From Methylobacterium hispanicum (GTDB taxonomy: Bacteria; Pseudomonadota; Alphaproteobacteria; Rhizobiales; Beijerinckiaceae): DNA of 64,000 bases. How positions within the stretch are numbered: position 1 is the stretch's first letter; every line of letters begins with the position of its first letter. Below, in pieces: positions 33,785 through 42,190 of this stretch. The stretch spans positions 62,001-126,000 of the forward strand of contig NZ_BPQO01000008.1 in NCBI RefSeq assembly GCF_022179285.1, given 5' to 3'. The notes under the pieces were generated by a model. That model was not told the DNA's origin. It worked only from the letters and a program-made list of their open reading frames with translations, and searched no databases. The translations under genes and the position numbers were made by a program.

Positions 33785-34663
33785 CTACAGCCGGAAATCC
33801 TCGCCGAGGTAGAGGCGGCGCGCGTCGGGGTTCGCCACGATCTCTTCGGGCGTTCCCTCGGTGAGGATGCGGCCCGAATGCGCGATGTAGGCGCGGTCGA
33901 TCAGCCCCAGCGTCTCGCGCACGTTGTGGTCGGTGATCAGCACGCCGAGGCCGCGCTGCTTGAGGTGTTTCACCAGATCTTGGATGTCGCCCACCGCGAT
34001 CGGGTCGATGCCCGCGAACGGCTCGTCGAGCAGCATGAAGGTCGGCGAGGAGGCGAGCGCGCGGGCGATCTCGCAGCGACGGCGCTCGCCGCCCGACAGC
34101 GCGATCGAGGGCGACTTGCGCAGGCGCGCGATGTCGAACTCCTCCAGCAGGGATTCGAGCTTGCGCTCGCGCTCCTTCCGGTCGGGCTCGGCCACCTCGA
34201 GCACGGCCCGGATGTTGTCCTCGACCGAGAGGCCCCGGAAGATCGAGGCCTCCTGGGGCAGGTAACCGATGCCGAGGCGCGCGCGCTGGTACATCGGCAG
34301 TTGGGTTATCGGCAGGCCGTCGAGGGTGATGTGGCCGCGATCCGCCGTGACCAGCCCGGTGATCATGTAGAAGATCGTGGTCTTGCCGGCGCCGTTCGGT
34401 CCGAGCAGACCCACCGCCTCGCCGGTGCGCACGGTCAACCCGGCCTCGTGCACAACGGTGCGGGCGCCGTAGCTCTTGCGCAGGCCGCGCACGCTGAGGA
34501 TGCCGGGGCCGCCCTCGACGGGCTCGGACGCGCCCTCGGCGGCGCGCGCGCGGCCGAACAGCCGCCCGAGCAGGGAGGGGCGCCGCGCCGCCGCGGCCGG
34601 CGGCGCACCCGATGGCGTGCCCGGCGCCGCGGCGCCGGCATCGAACGACACGGCCTCGCTCAA
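33785..34663 (-). CDS. lptB: LPS export ABC transporter ATP-binding protein
   Basis: 292 residues from TTG 34663, which overlaps the lptA stop (TTGA); GTG 34651 is an alternative. LptB powers extraction of lipopolysaccharide from the inner membrane with LptFG. Walker A is GPNGAGKTT, the Q-loop region is YLPQEASIFRGLS, the signature is LSGGERRR and Walker B is FMLLDEPFAGID. About 60 alanine/proline-rich residues precede the ABC domain, which is longer than in E. coli. lptF and lptG are not in the window. Confidence 0.94.
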   Translation of the reverse strand: MSEAVSFDAGAAAPGTPSGAPPAAAARRPSLLGRLFGRARAAEGASEPVEGGPGILSVRGLRKSYGARTVVHEAGLTVRTGEAVGLLGPNGAGKTTIFYMITGLVTADRGHITLDGLPITQLPMYQRARLGIGYLPQEASIFRGLSVEDNIRAVLEVAEPDRKERERKLESLLEEFDIARLRKSPSIALSGGERRRCEIARALASSPTFMLLDEPFAGIDPIAVGDIQDLVKHLKQRGLGVLITDHNVRETLGLIDRAYIAHSGRILTEGTPEEIVANPDARRLYLGEDFRL

Positions 34664-35373
34664 TTGGCCTGGGCCCGCGCCCGGGTCGCGTCCGGCTCGC
34701 CCGGCTTCGGTGCGGGTTTGGCGACGGCCGGCTGGGCGCAGCCCTTGGAGCCGGCGCCCTTCGCCTCGGCCTTCTCGCCCGGTACGAACATGGCCGAGAC
34801 GCGCCCGCCCGCGACCGGGTCCATGTTCGCCCGGCCGGTGTTCATGTCGTAGACGAGGCGCGAGCCGCGGGTGACGTTCTGGCACTGGCTCAGCACGACG
34901 TTGCCGGTGAGCACGATGCGCTTGGCCGCCTGATCGAACACGGCGCTGTCGCCGGTGGCGACCTGATCCTTCTGCACCACCGTCACGGGGCCGGCGCACT
35001 CGACCTTCTGGATGCCGTTCTCGGGCGTGGCGCGGGCCTCCTCGGCCGGCTTCTCGGCGGCCTTGTCCTTCTGGGCGTCCTTCTCCTTGCCGCGCTTGTA
35101 GTGCACGGTCATGGTCGAGCAGCGGATGGTGCTGTCGCCCTGCACCGCCACCACGTTGCCGGCGAAGACCGCCTTGTTCTCGCGGTCGAACACGTCGAGC
35201 CGGTCGGCGTCGATCTTGATCGGCTCCTTGCCGCTGCCGCCGAAGCCGCCGAGCGGGGACTCCTTCTGGGCCGCCGGAGCGGCCGGGGCCGTTGCGGCCG
35301 GGCCGGCGATCAGGATCGCGGCGAGGAGGACGAGGGGCACGGGTCTCATGCACGGTCTCACGGACGCTCTCAT
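34660..35373 (-). CDS. lptA: LPS transport periplasmic protein LptA
   Basis: 237 residues from ATG 35373, overlapping the lptC stop (ATGA). A signal peptide (PVPLVLLAAILIAGPAATA) precedes an OstA/LptA beta-jellyroll domain: IKIDADRLDVFDRENKAVFA with GNVVAVQGD, then a second strand pair with GNVVLSQCQNVTRGSRLVYD. LptA forms the periplasmic bridge that carries LPS from LptC to LptD. A lysine/glutamate-rich insertion (KRGKEKDAQKDKAAEKPAEE) interrupts the domain. The C-terminal tail is proline-rich. Confidence 0.92.
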   Translation of the reverse strand: MRASVRPCMRPVPLVLLAAILIAGPAATAPAAPAAQKESPLGGFGGSGKEPIKIDADRLDVFDRENKAVFAGNVVAVQGDSTIRCSTMTVHYKRGKEKDAQKDKAAEKPAEEARATPENGIQKVECAGPVTVVQKDQVATGDSAVFDQAAKRIVLTGNVVLSQCQNVTRGSRLVYDMNTGRANMDPVAGGRVSAMFVPGEKAEAKGAGSKGCAQPAVAKPAPKPGEPDATRARAQAN

Positions 35374-36137
35374 GGCCGGCCGTCCTGCGGCTCGGCCGCC
35401 GAGGTCAGGGTCCGCAGGGTCTCGCCATCGACCGTGGGGCCGACATCGCCGCCTGGCCGGGAGCGCGCCGGCCTGGCCGCCTTGTCCTCGCCGTGGAACA
35501 CGGTTCGGACGTTGCCGATGAAGGAGATGACGCGGCCGTTCTCGACCACGTCGAGACTGTCGGCGGCCACGGAGCCGCTCGGCACCGTCACGGTGACGGG
35601 CTCCTTCGAGACGACGCTGCCCGCCTTGAAGTTCACGGAAGCCGAGATCAGGCGCGCCTCCTCGCCCTTGTCGGTCCAGATCCGGATGTCGCGGTTGAGG
35701 TCGAGCGATTCGCGCGCGGTGTCGAACAGGCCGGTCGCGGCCTCCAGCCGGGCGAGCCCGCCCCGGTCGTCGGTGGCGATGTGGCCCCGCATGGTCTCGA
35801 GCTCGATCAGGCTGGGCTTGCGCATGTCCTGGAGCGCGGCCGCCGCCGTGACCTCGTAGCCGCGGTCCCCCTTGCGGAAGCCCGAGAGGCGGGGATTGTC
35901 CATCCGCACCTTCGTGCCCGAGAGGGTGACCGGGCCGACGCTGACGCTCGGGATCGCGGCGCCGAAGGGGTTGAAGACCAGGGCGGCGACCGCGATGACC
36001 GCGCCCGCCGCGACCACCGGGATCACCCGCCGGAGCGTGCGGACCCGGGCGCTGTGCCGGTGGGCGCGGGCATGCGCGCGCGTGCGCCGGGCGTTGCCGC
36101 CGGCCCCGTTCGTCCCGATCGCGTCGACCACCTGCAT
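35370..36137 (-). CDS. lptC: LPS export protein LptC
   Basis: 255 residues. An arginine/histidine-rich cytosolic N-terminus precedes a single transmembrane helix (about 38-58, VIPVVAAGAVIAVAALVF) and a periplasmic LptC beta-jellyroll (LSGFRKGDRGYEVTAAAALQ, LDLNRDIRIWT, GSVAADSLDVVENGRVISFI). It anchors LptA to the LptBFG complex. It heads the lptC-lptA-lptB run, each gene overlapping the next by 4 bp, so the three are translated as a unit. The 211 bp gap to rnd probably holds the promoter. Confidence 0.92.
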   Translation of the reverse strand: MQVVDAIGTNGAGGNARRTRAHARAHRHSARVRTLRRVIPVVAAGAVIAVAALVFNPFGAAIPSVSVGPVTLSGTKVRMDNPRLSGFRKGDRGYEVTAAAALQDMRKPSLIELETMRGHIATDDRGGLARLEAATGLFDTARESLDLNRDIRIWTDKGEEARLISASVNFKAGSVVSKEPVTVTVPSGSVAADSLDVVENGRVISFIGNVRTVFHGEDKAARPARSRPGGDVGPTVDGETLRTLTSAAEPQDGRP

Positions 36138-36348
36138 GGACCTGTCCGTGCGGCGCGCCCCTGGGCGCGAATGCGTGGAAGGGCTGCCCCCGTGAGCCCG
36201 CCGCCGGATGCGCCCGGGCGATGGCGAAGTTATGGCTCAAGCGTTTCCGAAACTTCAACCATGGCGCGCGTTTGGCGGCCAGCGCGGCAGAGTGCGGAGT
36301 GGAGGCCCCGTACCGGGATGTGCGCCCCGGCACGCCGATCGGGCGGGT

Positions 36349-36972
36349 TCAGGCGTGCGCGAAGATGTCGGTCTCGGGCCAGCCGTCGAGGTCGAGCCGG
36401 GCGCGGGTCGGCAGGAAGGCGAAGCAGGCGGCGGCGAGATCGGTGCGGCCCTCGCGGGCAAGCATCTGGTCGAGGCGCGCGCGGGCGGCGTGGAGGTGCA
36501 GCACGTCGGAGGCCGCGTAGTCGAGCTGGGCCTGGCTCAGGGTCTCGGCGCCCCAGTCAGAGGATTGCTGCTGCTTCGAGAGATCGACGCCCACGAGTTC
36601 GCGCACCACGTCCTTCAGCCCGTGCCGGTCGGTGTAGGTGCGGGCGAGCTTCGAGGCGATCTTGGTGCAGTAGACCGGGGCCGGCATCACGCCGAGGCGA
36701 CGATAGAGCACCGCCAGGTCGAAGCGGGCGAAGTGGAAGATCTTCAGGACTTGGCTGTCGGCCAGCACGCGCTTCAGGTTCGCCGGCTCCGGTCCGTCGA
36801 GCGGGATCTGCACGACGTCCGCCGAGCCGTCGCCGGTCGAGATCTGCACGACGCAGAGCCGGTCCCGATGCGGGTTGAGGCCGAGCGTCTCGGTATCGAT
36901 GGCGATGGCCGCGCCCGGCGCGTAGCCCTCGGGCAGGTCGCCCCGGTGGAGGCGGACGGTGGGGCTCGGCAT
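36349..36972 (-). CDS. rnd: Ribonuclease D-like 3'-5' exonuclease
   Basis: 207 residues from ATG 36972. It is a single DEDDy exonuclease domain: AIDTETLGL (motif I), FHFARFDLAVL (motif II) and LDYAASDVLHL (motif III with tyrosine). The C-terminal HRDC domains of full-length RNase D are missing, as is usual for the short alphaproteobacterial version next to lptC. It trims RNA 3-prime ends; precise substrates are unknown. Confidence 0.88.
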   Translation of the reverse strand: MPSPTVRLHRGDLPEGYAPGAAIAIDTETLGLNPHRDRLCVVQISTGDGSADVVQIPLDGPEPANLKRVLADSQVLKIFHFARFDLAVLYRRLGVMPAPVYCTKIASKLARTYTDRHGLKDVVRELVGVDLSKQQQSSDWGAETLSQAQLDYAASDVLHLHAARARLDQMLAREGRTDLAAACFAFLPTRARLDLDGWPETDIFAHA

Positions 36973-37133
36973 CGGCGCGGACTTTTCGGTAGAGGCTTGG
37001 GACAGCGAGGTTATTTTGCCGGTAGCACCCGCGATGCGGGCGGACAAGGGAGACGTCCCTGCGGCAGAAGACCGGATCCGATATTCGCCGCCACCGGTCT
37101 CCGCAGACCTCGACAGATGAAGCGCGACCTTTT

Positions 37134-37256
37134 CCCGGACGCCTGGAACGGAGTGGAAGGTGATCCGGGACCCAGCGACGGTGCAGGATCAGGACGCTTC
37201 GCGTCTCCCTATGCTGGGTCCCGGATCACCCTCCGCTGGCGCTCCGGGCGTCCGGG
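37134..37256. repeat. Dispersed palindromic repeat, copy 1
   Basis: The 327 bp gap between rnd and the TetR gene has no gene but holds a hyphenated palindrome. The left arm (37134-37175) and right arm (37214-37256) share a perfect inner CTGGGTCCCGGATCACC and looser outer parts, around a 38-bp centre. A second, inverted copy lies at 39591. This looks like a MITE- or REP-class element. Confidence 0.75.
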
Positions 37257-37299
37257 AGAGGGCGCGGTGCAGGTCGGGCACCGCGCTCTCGGGCTTCGC

Positions 37300-38094
37300 T
37301 CAGATCGCCGCGGCCGGGTCCGACTCCTCCCCGTCCTCCCGCGGGCGCTCGCGGCGGCGCTCCCGGCGCTCCAGCACGGCGCGGCCGAGCGCCCGCAGCG
37401 GGGCGGTCAGCCGGCGCACGTCCTCGGCCCGCTCCATGAAGCGCTCGCCGTTGCGGATCTCGCGGTCGAGCCGGGCCATGGTGCGGGCGAGCGCCGGGTC
37501 GTCGTCCTCCAGCCAGGTCTCGGTCACGCGCGCGAAGGCGATGACCACGCCCTGCAGCTTCACCCGGCCGAGCGGCCCCTCCGTGTCGATACCGGCCGCG
37601 GCCAGCATGTAGCGGTGCGAGTTGAGCATCACGCCGTTCAGCGCCAGCATGGTGAGCGGGTCGCCGCGCAGCGCGTAGGAGATCCGGCGCAGGGCCGGCT
37701 TGTAGGGCGTCATCGCGTCGAGGCGGCGCATCAGCACGTCGAACAGGCGCTCGCGCGTCGGCTCGTCGGCGAGGTCGGCGTTGTCCTCGGCCAGCACCTT
37801 GCGGTCGATGATGCGGGTGAGGCCGCCGAGCACCGCGCCCTTCGAGGGGTAGAGCTCGCGCAGCTCGGCGAGCGTCAGCCCCGCCTCGCGGGCGATGTCG
37901 CCGATCTCGATGTCGTTCCACGGCTGCTCGGCGGCGAGCCGCATCAGCGCCTCGACGGCTGCCTCGCGCGGCGGCAGCTTCGGGGCCTCGGGCGCAGCCT
38001 CCGCCCCGCCGCGGGGGCCGGCCTTCTGGGCCGTCTTGCGGCCCTTGGATCCCGTGGGGCCCGCGTTCGGGCTCTCGCCTGCGCTCTCGCTCAT
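37300..38094 (-). CDS. TetR-family transcriptional regulator
   Basis: 264 residues. A low-complexity Ala/Pro/Gly tail of about 40 residues precedes the TetR HTH (WNDIEIGDIAREAGLTLAEL, then YPSKGAVLGGL), followed by an all-helical ligand and dimer domain (RRISYALRGDPLTMLALNG, RVTETWLEDDDPALARTMA). The C-terminus is rich in arginine and glutamate. The ligand domain does not suggest a specific inducer. No divergent target adjoins it; the patatin gene lies upstream on the same strand. Confidence 0.82.
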   Translation of the reverse strand: MSESAGESPNAGPTGSKGRKTAQKAGPRGGAEAAPEAPKLPPREAAVEALMRLAAEQPWNDIEIGDIAREAGLTLAELRELYPSKGAVLGGLTRIIDRKVLAEDNADLADEPTRERLFDVLMRRLDAMTPYKPALRRISYALRGDPLTMLALNGVMLNSHRYMLAAAGIDTEGPLGRVKLQGVVIAFARVTETWLEDDDPALARTMARLDREIRNGERFMERAEDVRRLTAPLRALGRAVLERRERRRERPREDGEESDPAAAI

Positions 38095-38173
38095 CGGGTG
38101 ATCCGCTCCTCGTCTCGGTCTGTCCCCCGGATCTAGGTGGCGGGTGCCCGCATTGCGAGCGGAGGGCGGCGCT

Positions 38174-39358
38174 TCAGCGCGCCGCCTCGGCCGCCACGGT
38201 CTTCAGGATGGGGGCCGCCGGCACGCTGTGCTCCCAGAAGCGGCCGGTGCGGCCCTTCTCGTAGCCCGCGTTGTAGAGCGCGCGCATGTAGCCGGTGTCG
38301 AAGCCGCGCGCCGTCGAGGCGTTCGGCGCCGCCTCGTCGATGTAGGTGAGGTTGAAGCCGATCCGGTTCGCCTTGGCGAAGGCGTAGGTCGCCGTCAGCG
38401 TGGCGCGGCTGCGGGCGCGGCTCGCCGTGGTGAAGGAGCGCTCGACGATCGCGAGCGTGTTGTTCCGCGTCACGTCGAACTCGGGCTCGAGGCGCCCGTT
38501 GATCACCACGTAGATGTCGGCCTTGCCGGCGGTGCGCAGCCGCCCCTCCTGCACCAGCAGCGACTGGGGCAGGGTGAAGACCGGCGTGACCACCGAGCCG
38601 TCCACGTGCAGCTCCTGGAAGCCGGCGTTCCCCGCCTGCACGTCGATGAGCTGGGGCGGGAACACCGCCGGGATGCTGGCCGAGGCGGTCAGGACGTCGC
38701 GGAACAGATCGACGGCGTTCGGCGCACCGCTCGCGGCGATCGCGCCCATGTTCCAGATCACGGCGCGCTGCGAATCGAGGTTGGCCGTCACGACCAGCAG
38801 GCGCCGGCCCTTGGCATGCTCCTCGGCCACCGCCCGGAGCAGGTCCGCGTTGACGTAGCGGCCGATCAGGTTGCGCAGGCGCCCGTCGCCGAACAGGCCG
38901 GAGCCGAACAGCACGTTGGTGATGTTGGGCGACTGCACCAGGGTCTCGGCGACGCCGCTGGTGTAGAACTCGGTGAGGTAGGGGTCGTAGGCCGGACCCA
39001 GGAAGGCGAAGGGCGCGATCAGCGCGCCCGTGCTCACGCCCGAGACCATGTTGAACTCGGGGCGCGTGCCGGAGGCCGTCCAGCCGTTGAGCACACCCGC
39101 CCCGTAGGCGCCGTCGCCGCCGCCGCCCGAGAGGGCGAGGTAGCTGAAGCTGCGACTCTTCGCCTTCGGTGCGGCCAGCGCCGTGAAGGTCTCGACCGCC
39201 GCGTCCGAGTAGACCCGGGCGTCCGGTATGTTCGGCACGGTCGCGGCCGCTGACTGCGCGGCCGTGTAGGCGGTGCGCGGCAGCGAGGAGCAGGCCGCGA
39301 GCTGGCCCGCGAACCCGAGCGCGAGGAGGCCGCGGAAAAGTGTGGATCGACGCGTCAT
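38174..39358 (-). CDS. Patatin-like phospholipase lipoprotein
   Basis: 394 residues from ATG 39358. The signal ends at a lipobox LAAC (about residues 20-23), predicting a lipid-anchored envelope protein. The patatin domain has the oxyanion glycine stretch LSGGGGDGAYGAGVL, the nucleophile elbow GVSTG with its serine, and the DGS motif of the Ser-Asp dyad. It probably hydrolyses phospholipids or lysophospholipids at the cell surface. A lipoprotein patatin with an intact dyad is less common than cytosolic or type V-secreted ones. Confidence 0.87.
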   Translation of the reverse strand: MTRRSTLFRGLLALGFAGQLAACSSLPRTAYTAAQSAAATVPNIPDARVYSDAAVETFTALAAPKAKSRSFSYLALSGGGGDGAYGAGVLNGWTASGTRPEFNMVSGVSTGALIAPFAFLGPAYDPYLTEFYTSGVAETLVQSPNITNVLFGSGLFGDGRLRNLIGRYVNADLLRAVAEEHAKGRRLLVVTANLDSQRAVIWNMGAIAASGAPNAVDLFRDVLTASASIPAVFPPQLIDVQAGNAGFQELHVDGSVVTPVFTLPQSLLVQEGRLRTAGKADIYVVINGRLEPEFDVTRNNTLAIVERSFTTASRARSRATLTATYAFAKANRIGFNLTYIDEAAPNASTARGFDTGYMRALYNAGYEKGRTGRFWEHSVPAAPILKTVAAEAAR

Positions 39359-39516
39359 GACCCTTGTCCCGAGACTCGTTCTCGAACCCGTGCCAGCCCC
39401 TAACGAAGCTTGAGCGTTCAGGTTCGCGCGGTCAATGACACGCGTGGTTGGGCGCAGCATTCACGTCACACCTGTTGCAGCGCGACAGCGGTCGGACGAA
39501 CGAGGTCCGGATGGTT

Positions 39517-39532
39517 AATTTCACGTGAAAAC
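39517..39532. other. parS-like palindrome
   Basis: AATTTCACGTGAAAAC contains the perfect 12-bp palindrome TTTCACGTGAAA and matches 12 of 16 positions of the consensus parS. It lies in a 467-bp gene-free gap upstream of the patatin gene, about 37 kb from parB. It could instead be an E-box-like operator. Confidence 0.35.
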
Positions 39533-39590
39533 CGTGCGCCCTCCCGGAGCCTGTCTGACCGCCTCGCAGCGCCTAGCGATGCGCGAACCA

Positions 39591-39790
39591 CCCCTTTCCC
39601 GGCCCTTCGGGCCTGCACGCCCGGAGCGCCAGCGGAGGGTGATCCGGGATCGAGCACAAGAAGGCGCGAAGCGTCATGATCCTGCGACGCGGCCGGAGAT
39701 CGAGCCGCTTCGCGGCACCTCGCCTGCTGGATCCCGGATCACCTTCCACTGCGTTCCAGGCGTGCAGGCCCGAAGGGCCCGGAAAGGGGG
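39591..39790. repeat. Dispersed palindromic repeat, copy 2, long arms
   Basis: A 200-bp hyphenated palindrome. The outer arms hold GGCCCTTCGGGCCTGCACGC on the left and its complement on the right, near-perfect for about 30 bp including a CCCCTTTCC edge. Inner arms carry GGTGATCCGGGAT and ATCCCGGATCACC. The arms and part of the centre (GCGCGAAGCGTC, TGATCCTGC) match copy 1 in opposite orientation. The rest of the 39359-39825 gap has only the parS-like site. Confidence 0.8.
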
Positions 39791-39825
39791 CGGAGAATCC
39801 TCCGGAGCGGAGGTAAAACAGGCTC

Positions 39826-41061
39826 TCAGGCGCGCGTCGCCAGCGCCTTCAGGTCGAAGCCGGGATCGGCGGCCTGCTCCGGGGTGAGCGGCGTGCCCGC
39901 AGCGAGCAGGCGCCGGGCCAGCATGTGATCGCCCGCCCGGTTGACCGACTCGACCGCGGCGAGCCGCCCGCCTCGGAAGCGGAAGACCGAGAAGGCCGCC
40001 TCCGTGCCGCGTCGCACGCCCGCGTCACCGGGCGCGCCGAGACCCGCGATCTGGAGCTTGTGCGGCCCCTGGTCGCTCCAGAACCAGGGCACCGCGGCGT
40101 AGGGCGCTGGCCGCCCGGCGAGGCGTGCGGCGAGGCAGCGGCCCTGGTCGATCGCGTTCTGCACGGACTCGATCCGTACGGTGCCGTCAGCCGAGAGGCC
40201 GTGGGCGAAGCGGGTCGGGAAGCGGGCGCAGTCGCCGACGGCCGAGACCGCCGGGTCGTCGCTGGCGAGGCAAGCATCGACCCGGATCCCGTCGGCGACC
40301 GCGAGGCCCGCCCCGGCGGCGATCTCCTGGTTCGGCAGCACGCCGATGCCGACGAGCACGAGGTCGGCCGCGAGCGCGGTACCGTCCGCGAGCCTCACCC
40401 CGGAGACCCGGCCCTCCCGTCCCTCGACCGCGGCGATCCCGGCCCCGAAGCGGAACCGGACCCCGGCGACCTCGTGGGCACTTCGGAAGAAGGCGGCGGT
40501 CTCGGGCGAGACCGCGCGCGCCATCGGCCGCTCGGCCAGCTCGATCACCGTGACGGCGACGCCCCGCGCGGCCGCGACCGCGGCGAATTCGAGCCCGATG
40601 AAGCCCGCGCCCACCACGACGGCGGCGCGACAGGTCCCGAGGGCGGCCTTGAGCGCGTCCGCGTCCGCGAGGCCGCGGAGCTGGTGCACGCCCGCGAGGT
40701 CCGCGCCCGGCACGGGCAGCGGCCGGTTGCGTGCGCCGGTGGCGATGACGAGGTGGTCGTAGGGGATCCGGCCGCCCGTCGTCACCAGCCGTCGGCCGTC
40801 GCGGTCGATCGCCTCCGCGACCAGGCCCGGACGGAAGGCGATGCGATGCTCTTCGAGATAGGCGGCGGGGCGCAGCGCCAGAGCCTCCGCATCGGTCTTG
40901 CCGGCGAGATAGGCCTTCGACAGGGGCGGCCGCTGGTAGGGCAGGGCGGTCTCGTCGCCCACCAGGGTGAGCGCACCGGCAAAGCCCGCCTCCCGCAGGG
41001 AGGCGGCGGCCTGGAACCCGGCCTGGCCTCCGCCCAGGACGACGATGCCGGCCTCGCTCAC
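39826..41061 (-). CDS. FAD-dependent ferredoxin/rubredoxin reductase-type oxidoreductase
   Basis: 411 residues from GTG 41061, which overlaps the qscR stop (GTGA). FAD binding: VVLGGGQAGFQAAASLREAG. NAD binding: VVVGAGFIGLEFAAVAAARG. ALPYQRPPLSKAYLAGK and AVGDCARFPTRFA are typical of the putidaredoxin-reductase group, and a C-terminal reductase domain has VPWFWSDQG. It would pass electrons from NAD(P)H to a small iron-sulphur protein; no ferredoxin or P450 gene is adjacent. The overlap means it is made together with QscR. Confidence 0.88.
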   Translation of the reverse strand: MSEAGIVVLGGGQAGFQAAASLREAGFAGALTLVGDETALPYQRPPLSKAYLAGKTDAEALALRPAAYLEEHRIAFRPGLVAEAIDRDGRRLVTTGGRIPYDHLVIATGARNRPLPVPGADLAGVHQLRGLADADALKAALGTCRAAVVVGAGFIGLEFAAVAAARGVAVTVIELAERPMARAVSPETAAFFRSAHEVAGVRFRFGAGIAAVEGREGRVSGVRLADGTALAADLVLVGIGVLPNQEIAAGAGLAVADGIRVDACLASDDPAVSAVGDCARFPTRFAHGLSADGTVRIESVQNAIDQGRCLAARLAGRPAPYAAVPWFWSDQGPHKLQIAGLGAPGDAGVRRGTEAAFSVFRFRGGRLAAVESVNRAGDHMLARRLLAAGTPLTPEQAADPGFDLKALATRA

Positions 41062-42005
41062 CGGGCGGCTCCGGCCGTCATCGCCCGCACCGCGTCGAGC
41101 CGCGGCAGGCAGCGGGCGCCGTCCCGGTAGAGATAGTCCCAGAAGGCCGCCGCCGCCGGGCCCAGCACCTTGTCGGCGCGGCGCACCACGTACCAGTCGC
41201 GCCGGATCGGCAGGCCCTCGACGTCGAGCAGCACGAGGCGCCCGCTCTCGACCTCCGCCGCGACCGTGTGGGCGGAGAGCAGCGCGATGCCGAGGCCCGC
41301 CATCACCGCCTGCTTGATCGTCTCGTTCGAGCCGGTGTCGATGCCGAGCTTGGCCCGGCGGATGATGATGCCGCTGATGAACTCCTCGAACACCGTGCGG
41401 GTGCCCGAGCCGTCCTCGCGCACGAAGAAGGGCTGGTCGGCCAGCGCCTCGCGCGGGATGTTGCGGCGGCCCGCCAGCGGGTTGTTCGGCGCGGCGATCA
41501 GCACCAGCGGGTGCGGCCCGAGCTTCTCGGCCTCGATCGCGAAGTCGCGCGGCGGACGGCCCATGATGGCGAAATCGATCTCGTAGTTGCGCAGCGCCTC
41601 GACCGTCTCGCCGCGATTGCCGACCGAGAGGTTGATCTCGACGCCCGGATGGGTCTCGACGAAGCCCGCGATCGCCCGCGGGGTGAAGTACTTGGCGGTC
41701 GAGACCACGCCCATCGCCACGCGGCCCCCGGCGCCGCCCTTCAGGGTGCGCAGGCGGTCGGCGCAGCTCTCCAGCACCGTGTTGATGCTGTCGATCGCCC
41801 AGAGCATTTCGCGGCCCGCATCGGTCGGCTTCAGCCCGTTCGGCGTCCGGTCGAACAGGAGAAGGCCAGCCTCCTCCTCGAGCTGGCGGATGCGGGCGTA
41901 GAGGGCCGCCGAGGTGACGTTGAGTTCCTGGGCGGCGCGCGTCATCGTGCCGAGCTTGGCGACGGCGGCGACGGCCTGGAGCTGTTTCAAGGACAGGTTG
42001 CGCAT
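41058..42005 (-). CDS. qscR: LysR-type regulator QscR/CbbR
   Basis: 315 residues from ATG 42005. The N-terminal winged helix is MRNLSLKQLQAVAAVAKLGT, then MTRAAQELNVTSAALYARIRQLEEEAG. The ligand-binding domain follows, with GVVSTAKYFTPRAIAGFVET and the typical CbbR GSGTRTVFEEF. CbbR proteins bind metabolites such as ribulose 1,5-bisphosphate. In M. extorquens the CbbR homologue QscR controls serine-cycle genes and is reported to respond to that compound made by phosphoribulokinase. Divergence from fbp-prk supports this assignment over a RuBisCO regulator. Confidence 0.87.
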   Translation of the reverse strand: MRNLSLKQLQAVAAVAKLGTMTRAAQELNVTSAALYARIRQLEEEAGLLLFDRTPNGLKPTDAGREMLWAIDSINTVLESCADRLRTLKGGAGGRVAMGVVSTAKYFTPRAIAGFVETHPGVEINLSVGNRGETVEALRNYEIDFAIMGRPPRDFAIEAEKLGPHPLVLIAAPNNPLAGRRNIPREALADQPFFVREDGSGTRTVFEEFISGIIIRRAKLGIDTGSNETIKQAVMAGLGIALLSAHTVAAEVESGRLVLLDVEGLPIRRDWYVVRRADKVLGPAAAAFWDYLYRDGARCLPRLDAVRAMTAGAAR

Positions 42006-42047
42006 CAATTGCTGTTCTAGTTTTTTTGTAGGCGGCCGCAAGATATT

Positions 42048-42060
42048 TTAGAATTCTTGA
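42048..42060. promoter_or_regulatory. CbbR/QscR-type LysR box
   Basis: TTA-GAATTCT-TGA matches the CbbR half-site pattern TNA-N7-TNA and is centred on the palindrome AGAATTCT. It lies 43 bp upstream of qscR and 131 bp before fbp, in a distinctly AT-rich stretch of the divergent promoter. Autoregulation and activation of fbp-prk are the natural inference. Confidence 0.6.
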
Positions 42061-42127
42061 GCACCCGCGCCACGCCTCTGGCGATCCGGACCGGGCGCGC
42101 GGTATCATCCGGGCGCGGCTCCGGTTA

Positions 42128-42158
42128 GAGGCTTCGCCTCATGCCGGGTCTTCCCGGC
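42128..42158 (+). other. Two tandem hairpins in the fbp leader
   Basis: GAGGC-TTC-GCCTC (42128-42140) and GCCGGG-TCTT-CCCGGC (42143-42158) sit back to back 33 bp before the fbp start. They may stabilise the transcript or act in attenuation. No uridine tract follows. Confidence 0.35.
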
Positions 42159-42190
42159 CCGGATACACGGACATGCGAGGGCTAAGAGCG

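Noticed and set aside
37134..39790. Composite transposon around the TetR and patatin genes
   Set aside because: No transposase or target-site duplication is visible; only inverted copies of a palindromic repeat are supported.
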